The notes under the pieces are model-generated. The model saw only the letters and a list, made by a program, of their open reading frames with translations. It was not told the DNA's origin and ran no database searches. Shown one piece after another: positions 16,103 to 22,506 of a stretch of DNA of 30,061 bases. The position numbers and the translations under genes are program-made. Source of the DNA: a virus; IMG/VR virus record IMGVR_UViG_3300025450_000950, positions 1-30,061 of that record; one strand, 5' to 3'. The number at the start of each line of letters is the position of its first letter. The stretch's first letter is position 1.

Positions 16103-17634
16103 TGCTTTTACAAGGTGATTGCCTTGAAACCCTAAAGACGTTGCCCGACAACAGTGTGGATAGCGTCGTCACAGACCCCCCGTATGAATTAAACTTTATG
16201 GGGAAATCTTGGGATGCCTCTGGTATCGCTTATAACGTCGCCGTTTGGCAAGAGTGTCTGCGTGTGCTGAAACCGGGCGGGCATTTGCTCGCTTTTGGTG
16301 GCACTAGGACATACCACCGTATTGCGGTAGCGATTGAGGATGCTGGCTTTGAGGTGCGAGACAGCATCCATTGGACTTATGGTTCGGGATTCCCGAAATC
16401 GTATAACGTCGCCAAAGGCATTGAGGGAACTCTGCTGAACGGGTCTGCGTCGTGGAACGACTTTCACAAACTCAATGGTGAAATCCGTGAGGTGCAGGGC
16501 GGAACAAACAATATGATTACCGCCAACGCCGAACAAGGTAATCGCCCAACCGATTATCAGTCGCACGGCTCGCTTGATTTGGAACCGACCACCGACGAGG
16601 CTAAGAAGTGGATGGGCTGGGGAACAGCACTCAAACCCTCACACGAACCAATCATTGTTGCCCGTAAGCCTTTAGAGGGAACGGTCGCTCGGAACGTTCT
16701 GGCGTGGGGAGTTGGTGGAATAAACATTGACGCAACACGAGTGGGAACCTCTGGCGAAAACTTTGACGACCTAAAGGGTCGCCCTATCGCAAAGTTATCC
16801 ACTCGCCGTGATGGTGAAACCGACGAGGAATACAACGCACGAGTATTGGAAAGCCCCGAACAGCAAGAGGCCTTAGCCAAACTCAAAGAACTTGGTCGCT
16901 TCCCAGCCAACACTCTATTCACTCACGCCTCAGAGTGCCAAAAGGTCGGTGAGGATAGTGAAATCGTAGGCGGTGGCGCAAAGGCGAGTTCGGGATTTGT
17001 AAATGGCTACGAGGGCGACGGTTTTGTCGGACAGAACATCACCACAGAGGTCTGGGAGTGCGTAGACGGTTGCCCCGTCAAGTTGCTTGACGAGCAAAGC
17101 GGATTACGCACGGCTGGACATTGGACTAAGACGACGACCGCTGGTTTTGGTGAGTTCGGTGGTGGAAAATCCACATACGAGGGCGTAGGGCGCAAGAGCG
17201 AAAAGGGCGGTGCAAGCCGTTATTTCACCCAAACGCAGTATGACGACGAGGTTGATTTCCCACCGTTCGTCTATATGGCGAAAGCCAGCAAGAGCGACAA
17301 GAACGCTGGTCTGGGCAAGTTAGACGGTCGTGCTGTTCACCGCTACGGCGCAGGCGTTGGCGAGGGTAAAGACCCCGACGCACCTGCGGTGGAAAAGAAC
17401 TTCCATCCAACGGTCAAGCCAGTAGCCCTGATGCAATACTTGATTAGACTGGTCACACCCTCTGGTGGAAAAGTCCTCGACCCTTTCTTGGGTTCAGGAA
17501 CAACCGCTGTCGCTGCCATTTTGGAAGGTTGCGATTGGGTGGGCTGTGAACTAACCGCTGATTATTGGGCGATTATTGACGCTCGTGTCACATGGGCAAA
17601 GGACAAGGTAGGGGCAAGTGCCACACTCTTCTAG
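16102..17634 (+). CDS. DNA methyltransferase 3 (beta class)
   Basis: 510 residues, again starting within the preceding stop codon (TAATG). DPPY is at 25-28 and DPFLGSGTT at 460-468. It shares the framework of its two neighbours (HLLAFGGTRTYHRIAVAI, ALKPSHEPIIVARKPL, GRFPANTLFTH, C-V-D-G-C-P) but not the 68-bp repeat. Its middle differs at about 115-165 (GTLLNGSASWNDFHKLNGE) and at 215-265, where a charged segment replaces the VRKNNINDFSNQHG stretch. A third specificity is therefore likely. The gene ends in TAG followed in frame by TAA. Its last 17 nt overlap a small downstream ORF. No cognate nuclease is seen. Confidence 0.87.
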   Translation: MLLQGDCLETLKTLPDNSVDSVVTDPPYELNFMGKSWDASGIAYNVAVWQECLRVLKPGGHLLAFGGTRTYHRIAVAIEDAGFEVRDSIHWTYGSGFPKSYNVAKGIEGTLLNGSASWNDFHKLNGEIREVQGGTNNMITANAEQGNRPTDYQSHGSLDLEPTTDEAKKWMGWGTALKPSHEPIIVARKPLEGTVARNVLAWGVGGINIDATRVGTSGENFDDLKGRPIAKLSTRRDGETDEEYNARVLESPEQQEALAKLKELGRFPANTLFTHASECQKVGEDSEIVGGGAKASSGFVNGYEGDGFVGQNITTEVWECVDGCPVKLLDEQSGLRTAGHWTKTTTAGFGEFGGGKSTYEGVGRKSEKGGASRYFTQTQYDDEVDFPPFVYMAKASKSDKNAGLGKLDGRAVHRYGAGVGEGKDPDAPAVEKNFHPTVKPVALMQYLIRLVTPSGGKVLDPFLGSGTTAVAAILEGCDWVGCELTADYWAIIDARVTWAKDKVGASATLF

Positions 17635-17767
17635 TAAAAAGCAAATCCGACGGGAAATCCGACGGGACAACGCCAAGAACCGTTGGGCTAACTGGCGTGA
17701 CGAACTGTATTTCACTAGGCAGAAGCCTGAAAAGGTGACGTGGAAGTTTTGGAAAAATGGTAAGTAA
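17618..17767 (+). CDS. 49-residue basic protein
   Basis: GTG 17618 follows the purine-rich GGTAGGGG and overlaps the end of methyltransferase 3. The product is strongly basic, with KKQIRREIRRDNAKNRWANW near the start and WKFWKNGK at the end: many Arg/Lys residues and five Trp. It resembles a small nucleic-acid-binding peptide, but no family is recognised. The tight overlap with genes on both sides and a fitting ribosome-binding site support it as real. Confidence 0.55.
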   Translation: MPHSSSKKQIRREIRRDNAKNRWANWRDELYFTRQKPEKVTWKFWKNGK

Positions 17768-17912
17768 GGCTGATTGTTCGCATAAGTGGCAAATCATTAC
17801 GAACACAAAGACGTGGGTTCTTTGCTTTGCTTGTGGTTCTCGTTTCCCCGTTACGGCTAAGTATGACGGAACGGCGTGGATAGGTGAAATCCCAGAGGAA
17901 TACAAGCGATAG
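17757..17912 (+). CDS. 51-residue zinc-knuckle protein (CxHxW...CxxC)
   Basis: ATG 17757 overlaps the previous gene by 11 nt. The sequence has C-S-H-K-W (Cys7, His9, Trp11) and C-F-A-C (Cys23, Cys26), a probable single zinc site, and ends IPEEYKR. The same C-x-H-x-W...C-x-x-C module occurs at the C-terminus of the next gene, so the two share a domain. Likely roles are nucleic-acid or protein binding; nothing more specific is supported. Confidence 0.6.
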   Translation: MVSKADCSHKWQIITNTKTWVLCFACGSRFPVTAKYDGTAWIGEIPEEYKR

Positions 17913-17914
17913 CC

Positions 17915-18298
17915 GTGTCTGTCGTGGGCGACAATTTCACTAACCGTAGTGGCGACGATATCTGTCGCTACATCCAATGGCACTGGCGAGAGTTGGGCTA
18001 TGGGCCGAGCCTGCGAGCGATAGCAACAGCATTCGGGATGAACTCAACCTCAACGTGTCTAGACGTAATACGCAATTTGGAAAAGCAGGGCAAGATTGTG
18101 CGAGGGCCGGGATTTCGTACCATTCGGGTCAAGGCGGGGTTTTCACCCGACATTTGCGAACACGATTGGCGTGTGAAAGACCCCGTGCCACAGAACGGCG
18201 AGGTGAAAGTCAAGTGCGTTCTCTGCCAGTTTGAGACAGCCAAAGAGTTTCACCCCGACCCCGAAAACCCGAAAACGTGGTTGCGCTTCGTTCAATAG
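17915..18298 (+). CDS. LexA-type winged-helix protein with C-terminal zinc knuckle
   Basis: 127 residues from GTG 17915, two nt after the previous stop. Residues about 14-72 match the LexA DNA-binding domain: a first helix with ICRYIQWHWRELGYGPS, then LRAIATAFGM and a recognition helix STSTCLDVIRNLEKQG. The LexA protease domain (S24, Ser-Lys dyad) is absent. In its place is C-E-H-D-W...C-V-L-C (about 84-110), the same zinc module as the preceding small protein. The expected function is sequence-specific DNA binding, as a repressor or activator, without RecA-triggered self-cleavage. A phage-specific regulator of the adjacent control region is inferred. Confidence 0.72.
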   Translation: MSVVGDNFTNRSGDDICRYIQWHWRELGYGPSLRAIATAFGMNSTSTCLDVIRNLEKQGKIVRGPGFRTIRVKAGFSPDICEHDWRVKDPVPQNGEVKVKCVLCQFETAKEFHPDPENPKTWLRFVQ

Positions 18299-18317
18299 CA
18301 CAGGTTATCCACAGGGG

Positions 18318-18333
18318 TATGCTATGCTATGGG
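18318..18333 (+). promoter_or_regulatory. candidate promoter region with repeated TATGCT
   Basis: Two overlapping TATGCT hexamers (18318-18323, 18323-18328) followed by TATGGG lie 25-40 bp before GTG 18358. A -35 is uncertain: TTATCC (18305-18310) is 17 bp from TATGGG only. Confidence 0.3.
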
Positions 18334-18357
18334 TAATAAACCACCGTTAGGAGTGAC

Positions 18358-18597
18358 GTGGCAGAAACATTAGACCAGTTCATTGACCGTGTATGGCGTT
18401 CAGCATCAGAGGACGTTTATGAGGCGGGCGATATCGGACACCTCATTAGCCTCGTTCTGAGCCAGAAGCAAGACATTGAGCGTTTGACCGATGCGTTGGA
18501 AACGGCAGGCAAGCACATCCAGCACCTAGAGCGTGTGAGCCAACTGGAACCCTTTACGAACCTTGTTCAATACGCAGAGGAATCAGCAGTTGCGTAG
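18358..18597 (+). CDS. 79-residue coiled-coil protein
   Basis: GTG 18358 follows TAGGAG at 4 nt spacing. The product is acidic and helical, with a probable short coiled coil (about residues 33-62: LSQKQDIERLTDALETAGK and on). No enzymatic motif. It sits in a small-protein cluster between the LexA-like regulator and the control region, so an accessory or regulatory role is possible. No family is recognised. Confidence 0.6.
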   Translation: MAETLDQFIDRVWRSASEDVYEAGDIGHLISLVLSQKQDIERLTDALETAGKHIQHLERVSQLEPFTNLVQYAEESAVA

Positions 18598-18613
18598 ATT
18601 GAGGTGGCAGACG

Positions 18614-18823
18614 ATGCCAATGGGCGAGTTAGAGGCTCGCAGTGGCAACTACAAGTTTGTCATTTGGAACTATGCCGACCACACCGAGTTGCGTTTCTAT
18701 CGCTACGACAGCGTTGGTGTTGGCATAGGCGTTCCGTTCTACGACTTCAGCGTTCAGGTTCGTAGCGAGCGTCGTGCCAAGCGACTTGCGAACTTGCTGA
18801 ACCGTCAGTTTGCTAAGGCATAA
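18614..18823 (+). CDS. 69-residue hypothetical protein with basic C-terminus
   Basis: ATG 18614 is chosen because TTGAGGTGG ends 6 nt upstream. The frame extends upstream as TTG codons (18590, 18599) that are less likely starts. Two beta-rich segments (GNYKFVIWNYADHTELRFYR and VPFYDFSVQV) are followed by a basic helix RSERRAKRLANLLNRQFAKA, suggesting a small mixed alpha/beta fold with a nucleic-acid-facing helix. Function unknown. It is followed directly by the bidirectional hairpin. Confidence 0.6.
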   Translation: MPMGELEARSGNYKFVIWNYADHTELRFYRYDSVGVGIGVPFYDFSVQVRSERRAKRLANLLNRQFAKA

Positions 18824-19087
18824 AGACAAACGCCCCCAACCGAAGTCAGGGGCGTTCACCTCGCCGGACTACTTATCGGACTTCCCGTTTCTTAGGGCTA
18901 ACCGCTTCGCTTCCAACTTCCCGACTTGCTTGACACCCCTACGAGTGCCACCGTCAAGGCTTGCTACACCACTTACGCAGTGCAACTTTCAGTCTGTTTT
19001 GTAATCGGATACTGCCTTACCACACCCCCAGCCCCCGACGACCACTTCCTCGTGGGGTCTTTACATCAGGCGACTGCGGTTACTACA
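18822..19087 (-). ncRNA. candidate minus-strand non-coding RNA of about 265 nt
   Basis: This lies in the only gap over 300 bp. A near-consensus minus-strand promoter (TTGACA, 17 bp, TATAGT) predicts a start near 19087, and a hairpin with a U-tract ends the unit near 18822. No minus-strand ORF of useful length exists inside; the ATGs seen are followed at once by stops. Internal helices include CTTGAC/GTCAAG (18929-18934 with 18953-18958) and a hairpin at 19040-19059. It is the only supported minus-strand transcript in the window. I match it to no known RNA family. An antisense or decoy RNA, or a short leader to nothing, remain possible. Confidence 0.5.
18829..18856 (-). terminator. hairpin terminator, best for minus-strand transcription
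   Basis: Arms AACGCCCC (18829-18836) and GGGGCGTT (18849-18856) with a 12-nt loop. Read on the minus strand it is followed by TTTGTCTTT, a fair U-tract; on the plus strand it is followed by CACCTCG. It could stop transcription both ways but is better placed to end the minus-strand RNA. Confidence 0.6.
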
Positions 19088-19093
19088 TAAACA

Positions 19094-19122
19094 ACTATAC
19101 AGGTGTTTAGTCACAATGTCAA
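19094..19122 (-). promoter_or_regulatory. minus-strand sigma70-type promoter
   Basis: On the minus strand, TTGACA (19122-19117), a 17-bp spacer and TATAGT (19099-19094). Hexamers and spacing are close to the bacterial consensus, making this the best promoter-like sequence I see here. Confidence 0.65.
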
Positions 19123-19131
19123 GTTATCCCA

Positions 19132-19152
19132 CAAAGTTTTTGAGAAACTTTG
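19132..19152. promoter_or_regulatory. inverted repeat, candidate operator between divergent promoters
   Basis: Perfect 8-bp arms CAAAGTTT (19132-19139) and AAACTTTG (19145-19152) around a 5-nt centre. It lies just upstream of the minus-strand -35 and 35 bp upstream of the plus-strand -35, so one dimeric repressor could control both. It lacks a U-tract. Confidence 0.5.
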
Positions 19153-19186
19153 GAACCCCAATAAATACAAGGTGATTGAGGAATAC

Positions 19187-19215
19187 TTGCATTTGTCACA
19201 GGCATACTGTATAGT
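19187..19215 (+). promoter_or_regulatory. plus-strand promoter for the KQ-module/nuclease operon
   Basis: TTGCAT (19187-19192), a 17-bp spacer and TATAGT (19210-19215). The predicted start near 19222 gives a leader of about 35 nt with GAGAGAGG before ATG 19257. Confidence 0.6.
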
Positions 19216-19256
19216 GGTTAGGTAAGGAAATAACGGATAGAGAGAGGTAAATGATT

Positions 19257-19925
19257 ATGAGTGCAGACCGCGTCTTTGACGAGTATGGCAACCCACGCTA
19301 CGGCTACTGCCAGCACGGGGAAGCCAATGGTTTCTGTGACCGTGGCGGTTGCGACGAGTTCTGGGAACACAAGCGTGAGGCTGAAGCCCTTGCGAACAGG
19401 GCATACGAAGTCAAGTATGCGACCGACAAGCAGATTGGTTTCTTGCGTAGCCTTATCAAGCAGACCGAAATCAAGACGACGACCCTCGCTAGTGGCGACA
19501 CCTCGTTGGCTCGCTACCTGCGTAATCGTCAGGACGTAGACCAGAACGAGCCTTACGTTCGCCTCGCATCGCTCGGCGCAACCGTTTGCTACTACAGCCT
19601 CGCTAAGTTCATTGAGCGTCGTGACGCACTTATGACCCGAATCAACAACGGTGAGCGTGTGCTGATGAGCGAGGTGAGTTGGGAAATCAAGACCCACCAG
19701 AATTTCCCTAAGAAGTCGGCTACCCCTACGGTTGCCGTCACCACGTCAAGCGTTGAGGAAGCCTCTGCCAAGCAGAAGGGCTTTATCAAGTCGCTGGTTG
19801 CCAAGAAGCAAATCACCGCCGACATTGAGGCACAGGTTGAGGGTGCGCTCGCAGACAAGCGTAAGGCAAGTGCGTTCATCAGCACCTTGCTCGCCTTGCC
19901 CGACAAAACGGCGGTAGGTGCTTGA
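19257..19925 (+). CDS. protein with two KQ-x2-F modules and a Cys/His-rich N-terminus
   Basis: 222 residues. ATG 19257 has GAGAGG 9 nt upstream; ATG 19251 would be only 3 nt away. The N-terminus contains YCQHGEANGFCDRGGCDEF, a possible zinc site. Two related segments follow: ATDKQIGFLRSLIKQ (about 55-69) and SAKQKGFIKSLVAKKQI (about 167-183). Each is followed by a region ending in a basic helix (KFIERRDAL; DKRKASAFIS). This KQ-x2-F module recurs in phage early proteins and I know of no proven function. The context (own promoter, next to a Fe-S nuclease) suggests DNA replication, recombination or repair. Confidence 0.7.
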   Translation: MSADRVFDEYGNPRYGYCQHGEANGFCDRGGCDEFWEHKREAEALANRAYEVKYATDKQIGFLRSLIKQTEIKTTTLASGDTSLARYLRNRQDVDQNEPYVRLASLGATVCYYSLAKFIERRDALMTRINNGERVLMSEVSWEIKTHQNFPKKSATPTVAVTTSSVEEASAKQKGFIKSLVAKKQITADIEAQVEGALADKRKASAFISTLLALPDKTAVGA

Positions 19926-19957
19926 TACACGTCACACCTACCGAGTAAGGTAGGTAG

Positions 19958-20773
19958 GTGACCTCTCAACCTGTGTATCTAGGCGAAAAGCCCTATGGCG
20001 TATCACCTAGTCGGGTAAATCAGATTGAGACTTGCCCTCGCCAATACCAATACACGACTATTGAGCGACTACCAGAACGCAAGAAAATGGCGACGTATCG
20101 GGGAACGGTGTTCCACGCCATTTTGGAAGAGATGTTTCTGCGCACGGTTGAATCACCACAAGAGCGCACCATAGAACTGACTATGGACATTATGCGTGAG
20201 TTGTTGCCCGACCTGTTGAGCGACGAAATCTGCGCCGAAATGGAACTGGACACGGCTGGTCGTGCCTCGCTCGTCGCTGATTTAGCCAAATACATACGCA
20301 CCTATTTCACGATGGAAAACCCCACAGAGGTCACCACAGAGGGAATCGAAATCCAAGTGGATACCGATATGGGCGGTTTCACCTTGCGTGGCATCCTTGA
20401 CCGCCTAGACCGTGACCCTGACGGCTCGTTGGTTATCGTGGACTACAAGACCGGCAAAGTGCCACAAGACCGCTACAAGGCTTCGGCAACCCTGCCAGCC
20501 AAGATTTACGCCTACCTGTGCGAGAAGCACTTAGGTGAACGCCCGACCAAAATCCGCCTGCTCTACGTCCAGTTTGGAAAGACCCTCACTTTAGACGTGA
20601 CAGACGACGACGTTATCTACGCTGAAAAGCGTGTCCGTGAGGCGTGGAACAAGATTGAGAACTGGTTTGAGGCTGGGTATTTCCCACCCATCAAGAACAA
20701 TCTGTGCGAGAACTGGTGTTCATTCAAGAGCATCTGCCCCCTGTTCACTAAGGCTGACGAATACCCGTTTTAG
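19958..20773 (+). CDS. Cas4/RecB-like PD-(D/E)XK nuclease with Fe-S cluster cysteines
   Basis: 271 residues from GTG 19958, after GTAAGGTAGG. It carries the full RecB-family set: YRGTVFH with His53, LRGILDRLD with Asp148, and IVDYKTGK with Asp162 and Lys164. Four cysteines (Cys26 in ETCPRQY, then Cys250, Cys254 and Cys260 in LCENWCSFKSICP) are arranged as in Cas4 and AddB, where they hold a 4Fe-4S cluster. It should be a DNA exonuclease or end-processing enzyme. No Cas genes or CRISPR array are present, so a role in phage recombination or replication is likelier than spacer acquisition. It probably shares the promoter at 19187 with the preceding gene. Confidence 0.85.
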   Translation: MTSQPVYLGEKPYGVSPSRVNQIETCPRQYQYTTIERLPERKKMATYRGTVFHAILEEMFLRTVESPQERTIELTMDIMRELLPDLLSDEICAEMELDTAGRASLVADLAKYIRTYFTMENPTEVTTEGIEIQVDTDMGGFTLRGILDRLDRDPDGSLVIVDYKTGKVPQDRYKASATLPAKIYAYLCEKHLGERPTKIRLLYVQFGKTLTLDVTDDDVIYAEKRVREAWNKIENWFEAGYFPPIKNNLCENWCSFKSICPLFTKADEYPF

Positions 20774-20777
20774 CCCC

Positions 20778-20795
20778 CAATAGTTTCAACTATTG
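20778..20795. promoter_or_regulatory. palindromic operator overlapping the capsid-operon -35
   Basis: CAATAGTT and AACTATTG form perfect 8-bp arms around TC. The right arm covers the TTG of the TTGACA at 20793, so a bound repressor would block polymerase. Confidence 0.55.
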
Positions 20796-20820
20796 ACAAA
20801 TAAAAATAACCCTCTAGATT
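20793..20820 (+). promoter_or_regulatory. promoter of the scaffold-capsid operon
   Basis: TTGACA (20793-20798), a 16-bp AT-rich spacer and TAGATT (20815-20820). The leader to GTG 20874 is about 47 nt. Confidence 0.65.
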
Positions 20821-20873
20821 TCTAACCGTCAAGACCTATGCATTTTGCGTAGGCAAAGTCGATTAGGAATTTC

Positions 20874-21704
20874 GTGGCTCGCAAGTTAGTGAAACTCAGC
20901 ATTAAGGAAACGTCGGGTGTTGACCACCCTGCGCACCTTACTGAAGGCTGGGTAATCATGAAGTCTGCCGACAACGATTCTGAACTGACCGCCGTTCTTG
21001 ACGAACTGCGAAACTCTGGTGAAATCCCAGCCTCCGACATTGTTGCCAAGAGCGACGAAATCGACGTTGAGGTGGAACCAGAAATCGTCAACGAAACGCC
21101 CGTTGAAGGCGAATCTGCTGTACCAACCATTACGTCAAACGACGTAGTGAAATACCAAAGTCCACAGGAGGACACAATTATGAGCGACGCTACTGAAGTC
21201 GTTGTAATCCCCGGTGAGGCTACTGACGAAGAAATCATCAAGGCTATGCCCGCTGCTATCCGCAAGATGTTGGATGACAGCAAGGCTAACGCTGAGTTGG
21301 CTCTTCGTAAGGCTGCCGCTTCAGAGGCCGCCCTTGAGTCCGAGCGCAACGCTCGTGCTGACGAGGCCGCTGTTCTGAAGGCTGCTGAGTGGTCGCACCT
21401 TTCCATTGACCCAACGATTGTTGGCCCTGCGCTTCGTCGTCTCTCAGAGACGGATGGAACGCTGGCTGGTGAAATCGTCAAGGCTCTTGACAGCGCAAAC
21501 TCGCTGTTGGAAGCCAACGTGGTCTTTACCGAAGTCGGAACTGACGCACACGTTCCCGCTGACGACGCTTTCTCAAAGATGGAATCGCTTGCTAAGGCCG
21601 CTGTTGCCTCTGGCACTGCCCCATCGTTCGAGTCGGCTCTGATGTCGGTCGCCCAGTCAAACCCTGACCTCTACACCGCTTACCTGAATGAGAAGGGTCG
21701 TTAA
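20874..21704 (+). CDS. capsid assembly protein: N-terminal domain plus scaffold-like C-terminus
   Basis: 276 residues from GTG 20874, after TTAGGAAT. The first 30 residues (KLSIKETSGVDHPAHLTEGW and VIMKS) resemble the N-terminus of prohead-assembly or XkdF-like proteins of actinobacteriophages. An acidic linker follows. Then comes a long helical, Ala/Glu-rich region (about 125-170: RKMLDDSKANAELALRKAAA and on) typical of scaffolds. Scaffolds guide capsid shell assembly and leave before DNA packaging. A second start with an ideal ribosome-binding site lies inside at 21180. The gene is immediately upstream of decoration and major capsid genes, which fixes its role by position. I see no clear protease triad. 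Confidence 0.75.
   Translation: MARKLVKLSIKETSGVDHPAHLTEGWVIMKSADNDSELTAVLDELRNSGEIPASDIVAKSDEIDVEVEPEIVNETPVEGESAVPTITSNDVVKYQSPQEDTIMSDATEVVVIPGEATDEEIIKAMPAAIRKMLDDSKANAELALRKAAASEAALESERNARADEAAVLKAAEWSHLSIDPTIVGPALRRLSETDGTLAGEIVKALDSANSLLEANVVFTEVGTDAHVPADDAFSKMESLAKAAVASGTAPSFESALMSVAQSNPDLYTAYLNEKGR
21180..21704 (+). CDS. internal-start scaffold product (nested, in frame)
   Basis: In-frame ATG 21180 is preceded by AGGAGG (21166-21171) with 8 nt spacing, stronger than the site of the full-length gene. Translation from here gives 174 residues: the helical scaffold part without the N-terminal domain. This recalls the lambda C/Nu3 arrangement, where a shorter scaffold is made from an internal start. 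Confidence 0.55.
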   Translation: MSDATEVVVIPGEATDEEIIKAMPAAIRKMLDDSKANAELALRKAAASEAALESERNARADEAAVLKAAEWSHLSIDPTIVGPALRRLSETDGTLAGEIVKALDSANSLLEANVVFTEVGTDAHVPADDAFSKMESLAKAAVASGTAPSFESALMSVAQSNPDLYTAYLNEKGR

Positions 21705-21706
21705 TC

Positions 21707-22486
21707 ATGGCTTTTGAACAGAATCCATACGCTCTCAAGATTTCGCTTGTCCCAGACGTGTCGGGTGTTTCCGCCGTTGCCGGTCAGCGTGTCGCAGTGG
21801 GCATTCCATTTACCGCACAGGTCTTGACCACGGGCAACACCCAGAACCCTCTGGTGTTCACCCCTGCCACCATCGCCTCTGCCTCTGGTCTTACGACGGG
21901 TACTTACACCCTGCCTACGACCGTCACCGCCACCGCCAACCCCATTTTGGTTGGTCAGGTTGTGAACGTTGAGGGTGCGCTGCCTTCTGGCTACAACGGT
22001 CAGTTGTACGTCACCGCAACTGGTGGTTCGGCTTCGGCTTGGACTTTCACTGCGAACCTTGCCACCACCGCTGCCGCTGGTACGCCTACCGCTACGAACG
22101 CTATCGTTCGTGTCGTGACGGCCGCCAACGAGTCGCTCAGCACCTCTGCCAGCGTCACGGCTTCTACGCAACGCCCAATCGGCATCTTGCAGAACCAGCC
22201 TTACGTTTGGTACGACGCTAACGGCAACATTGAAGGTATCTCGGAAGCAGAAGTCACCGTTTCGGGTGTCACAAAGATGGTCGCAGGCGGAACTATCCTG
22301 CCCGGACAGCCTTTGACCATTGACGCTTCGGGTCGTGCGACTGCCTACACCTTCCCAGCAACCGCCCCTTCGGCGGCGACCGCTGTATCAGCACAGTTCG
22401 TCATTGGAACCGCCCTTACGGCTGGTGTCTCTGGCGACCTTATCACCGTAGCGGCAGCGTTCCACAACGCTGCTCGTGGCGCATAG
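21707..22486 (+). CDS. head decoration protein with VGQ-type beta module
   Basis: 259 residues; ATG 21707 is 2 nt after the scaffold stop, with GAGAAGGG upstream. The ends (VAGQRVAVGIPFTAQ near the start; SEAEVTVSGVTKMVAGG, LPGQPLTIDASGRATA and a C-terminal LITVAAAFHNAARGA) resemble small capsid decoration proteins that bind the outer shell. Inserted at about residues 80-140 is a Thr/Ala-rich beta module, VGQVVNVEGALPSGYNG then WTFTANLATT, which also occurs several times in the tail fibre of this phage. The position between scaffold and major capsid supports the assignment. The insert may be an exposed Ig-like appendage. Confidence 0.75.
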   Translation: MAFEQNPYALKISLVPDVSGVSAVAGQRVAVGIPFTAQVLTTGNTQNPLVFTPATIASASGLTTGTYTLPTTVTATANPILVGQVVNVEGALPSGYNGQLYVTATGGSASAWTFTANLATTAAAGTPTATNAIVRVVTAANESLSTSASVTASTQRPIGILQNQPYVWYDANGNIEGISEAEVTVSGVTKMVAGGTILPGQPLTIDASGRATAYTFPATAPSAATAVSAQFVIGTALTAGVSGDLITVAAAFHNAARGA

Positions 22487-22506
22487 TCAGAAAGGACTAC
22501 TGAAAT

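Noticed and set aside
18305-18313. TTATCCACA, a perfect DnaA box
   Set aside because: A single 9-mer with no second box or AT-rich unwinding region nearby; one copy could be chance, so no origin is called.
18857-19086. tRNA or tmRNA in the gap
   Set aside because: No cloverleaf with T-loop (GGTTCGA-like) and acceptor pairing could be built on either strand.
18924-19125. TGTCAAG words resembling L5-type stoperators
   Set aside because: Only two matches to the core, one of which is simply the complement of the -35 hexamer; the longer 13-bp site is not conserved.
20822-21616. Minus-strand ORF of 264 codons
   Set aside because: Antisense of the scaffold gene; Ser/Ala-rich composition as expected from the complement of Glu/Ala-rich helices, and it would run against the promoter at 20793.
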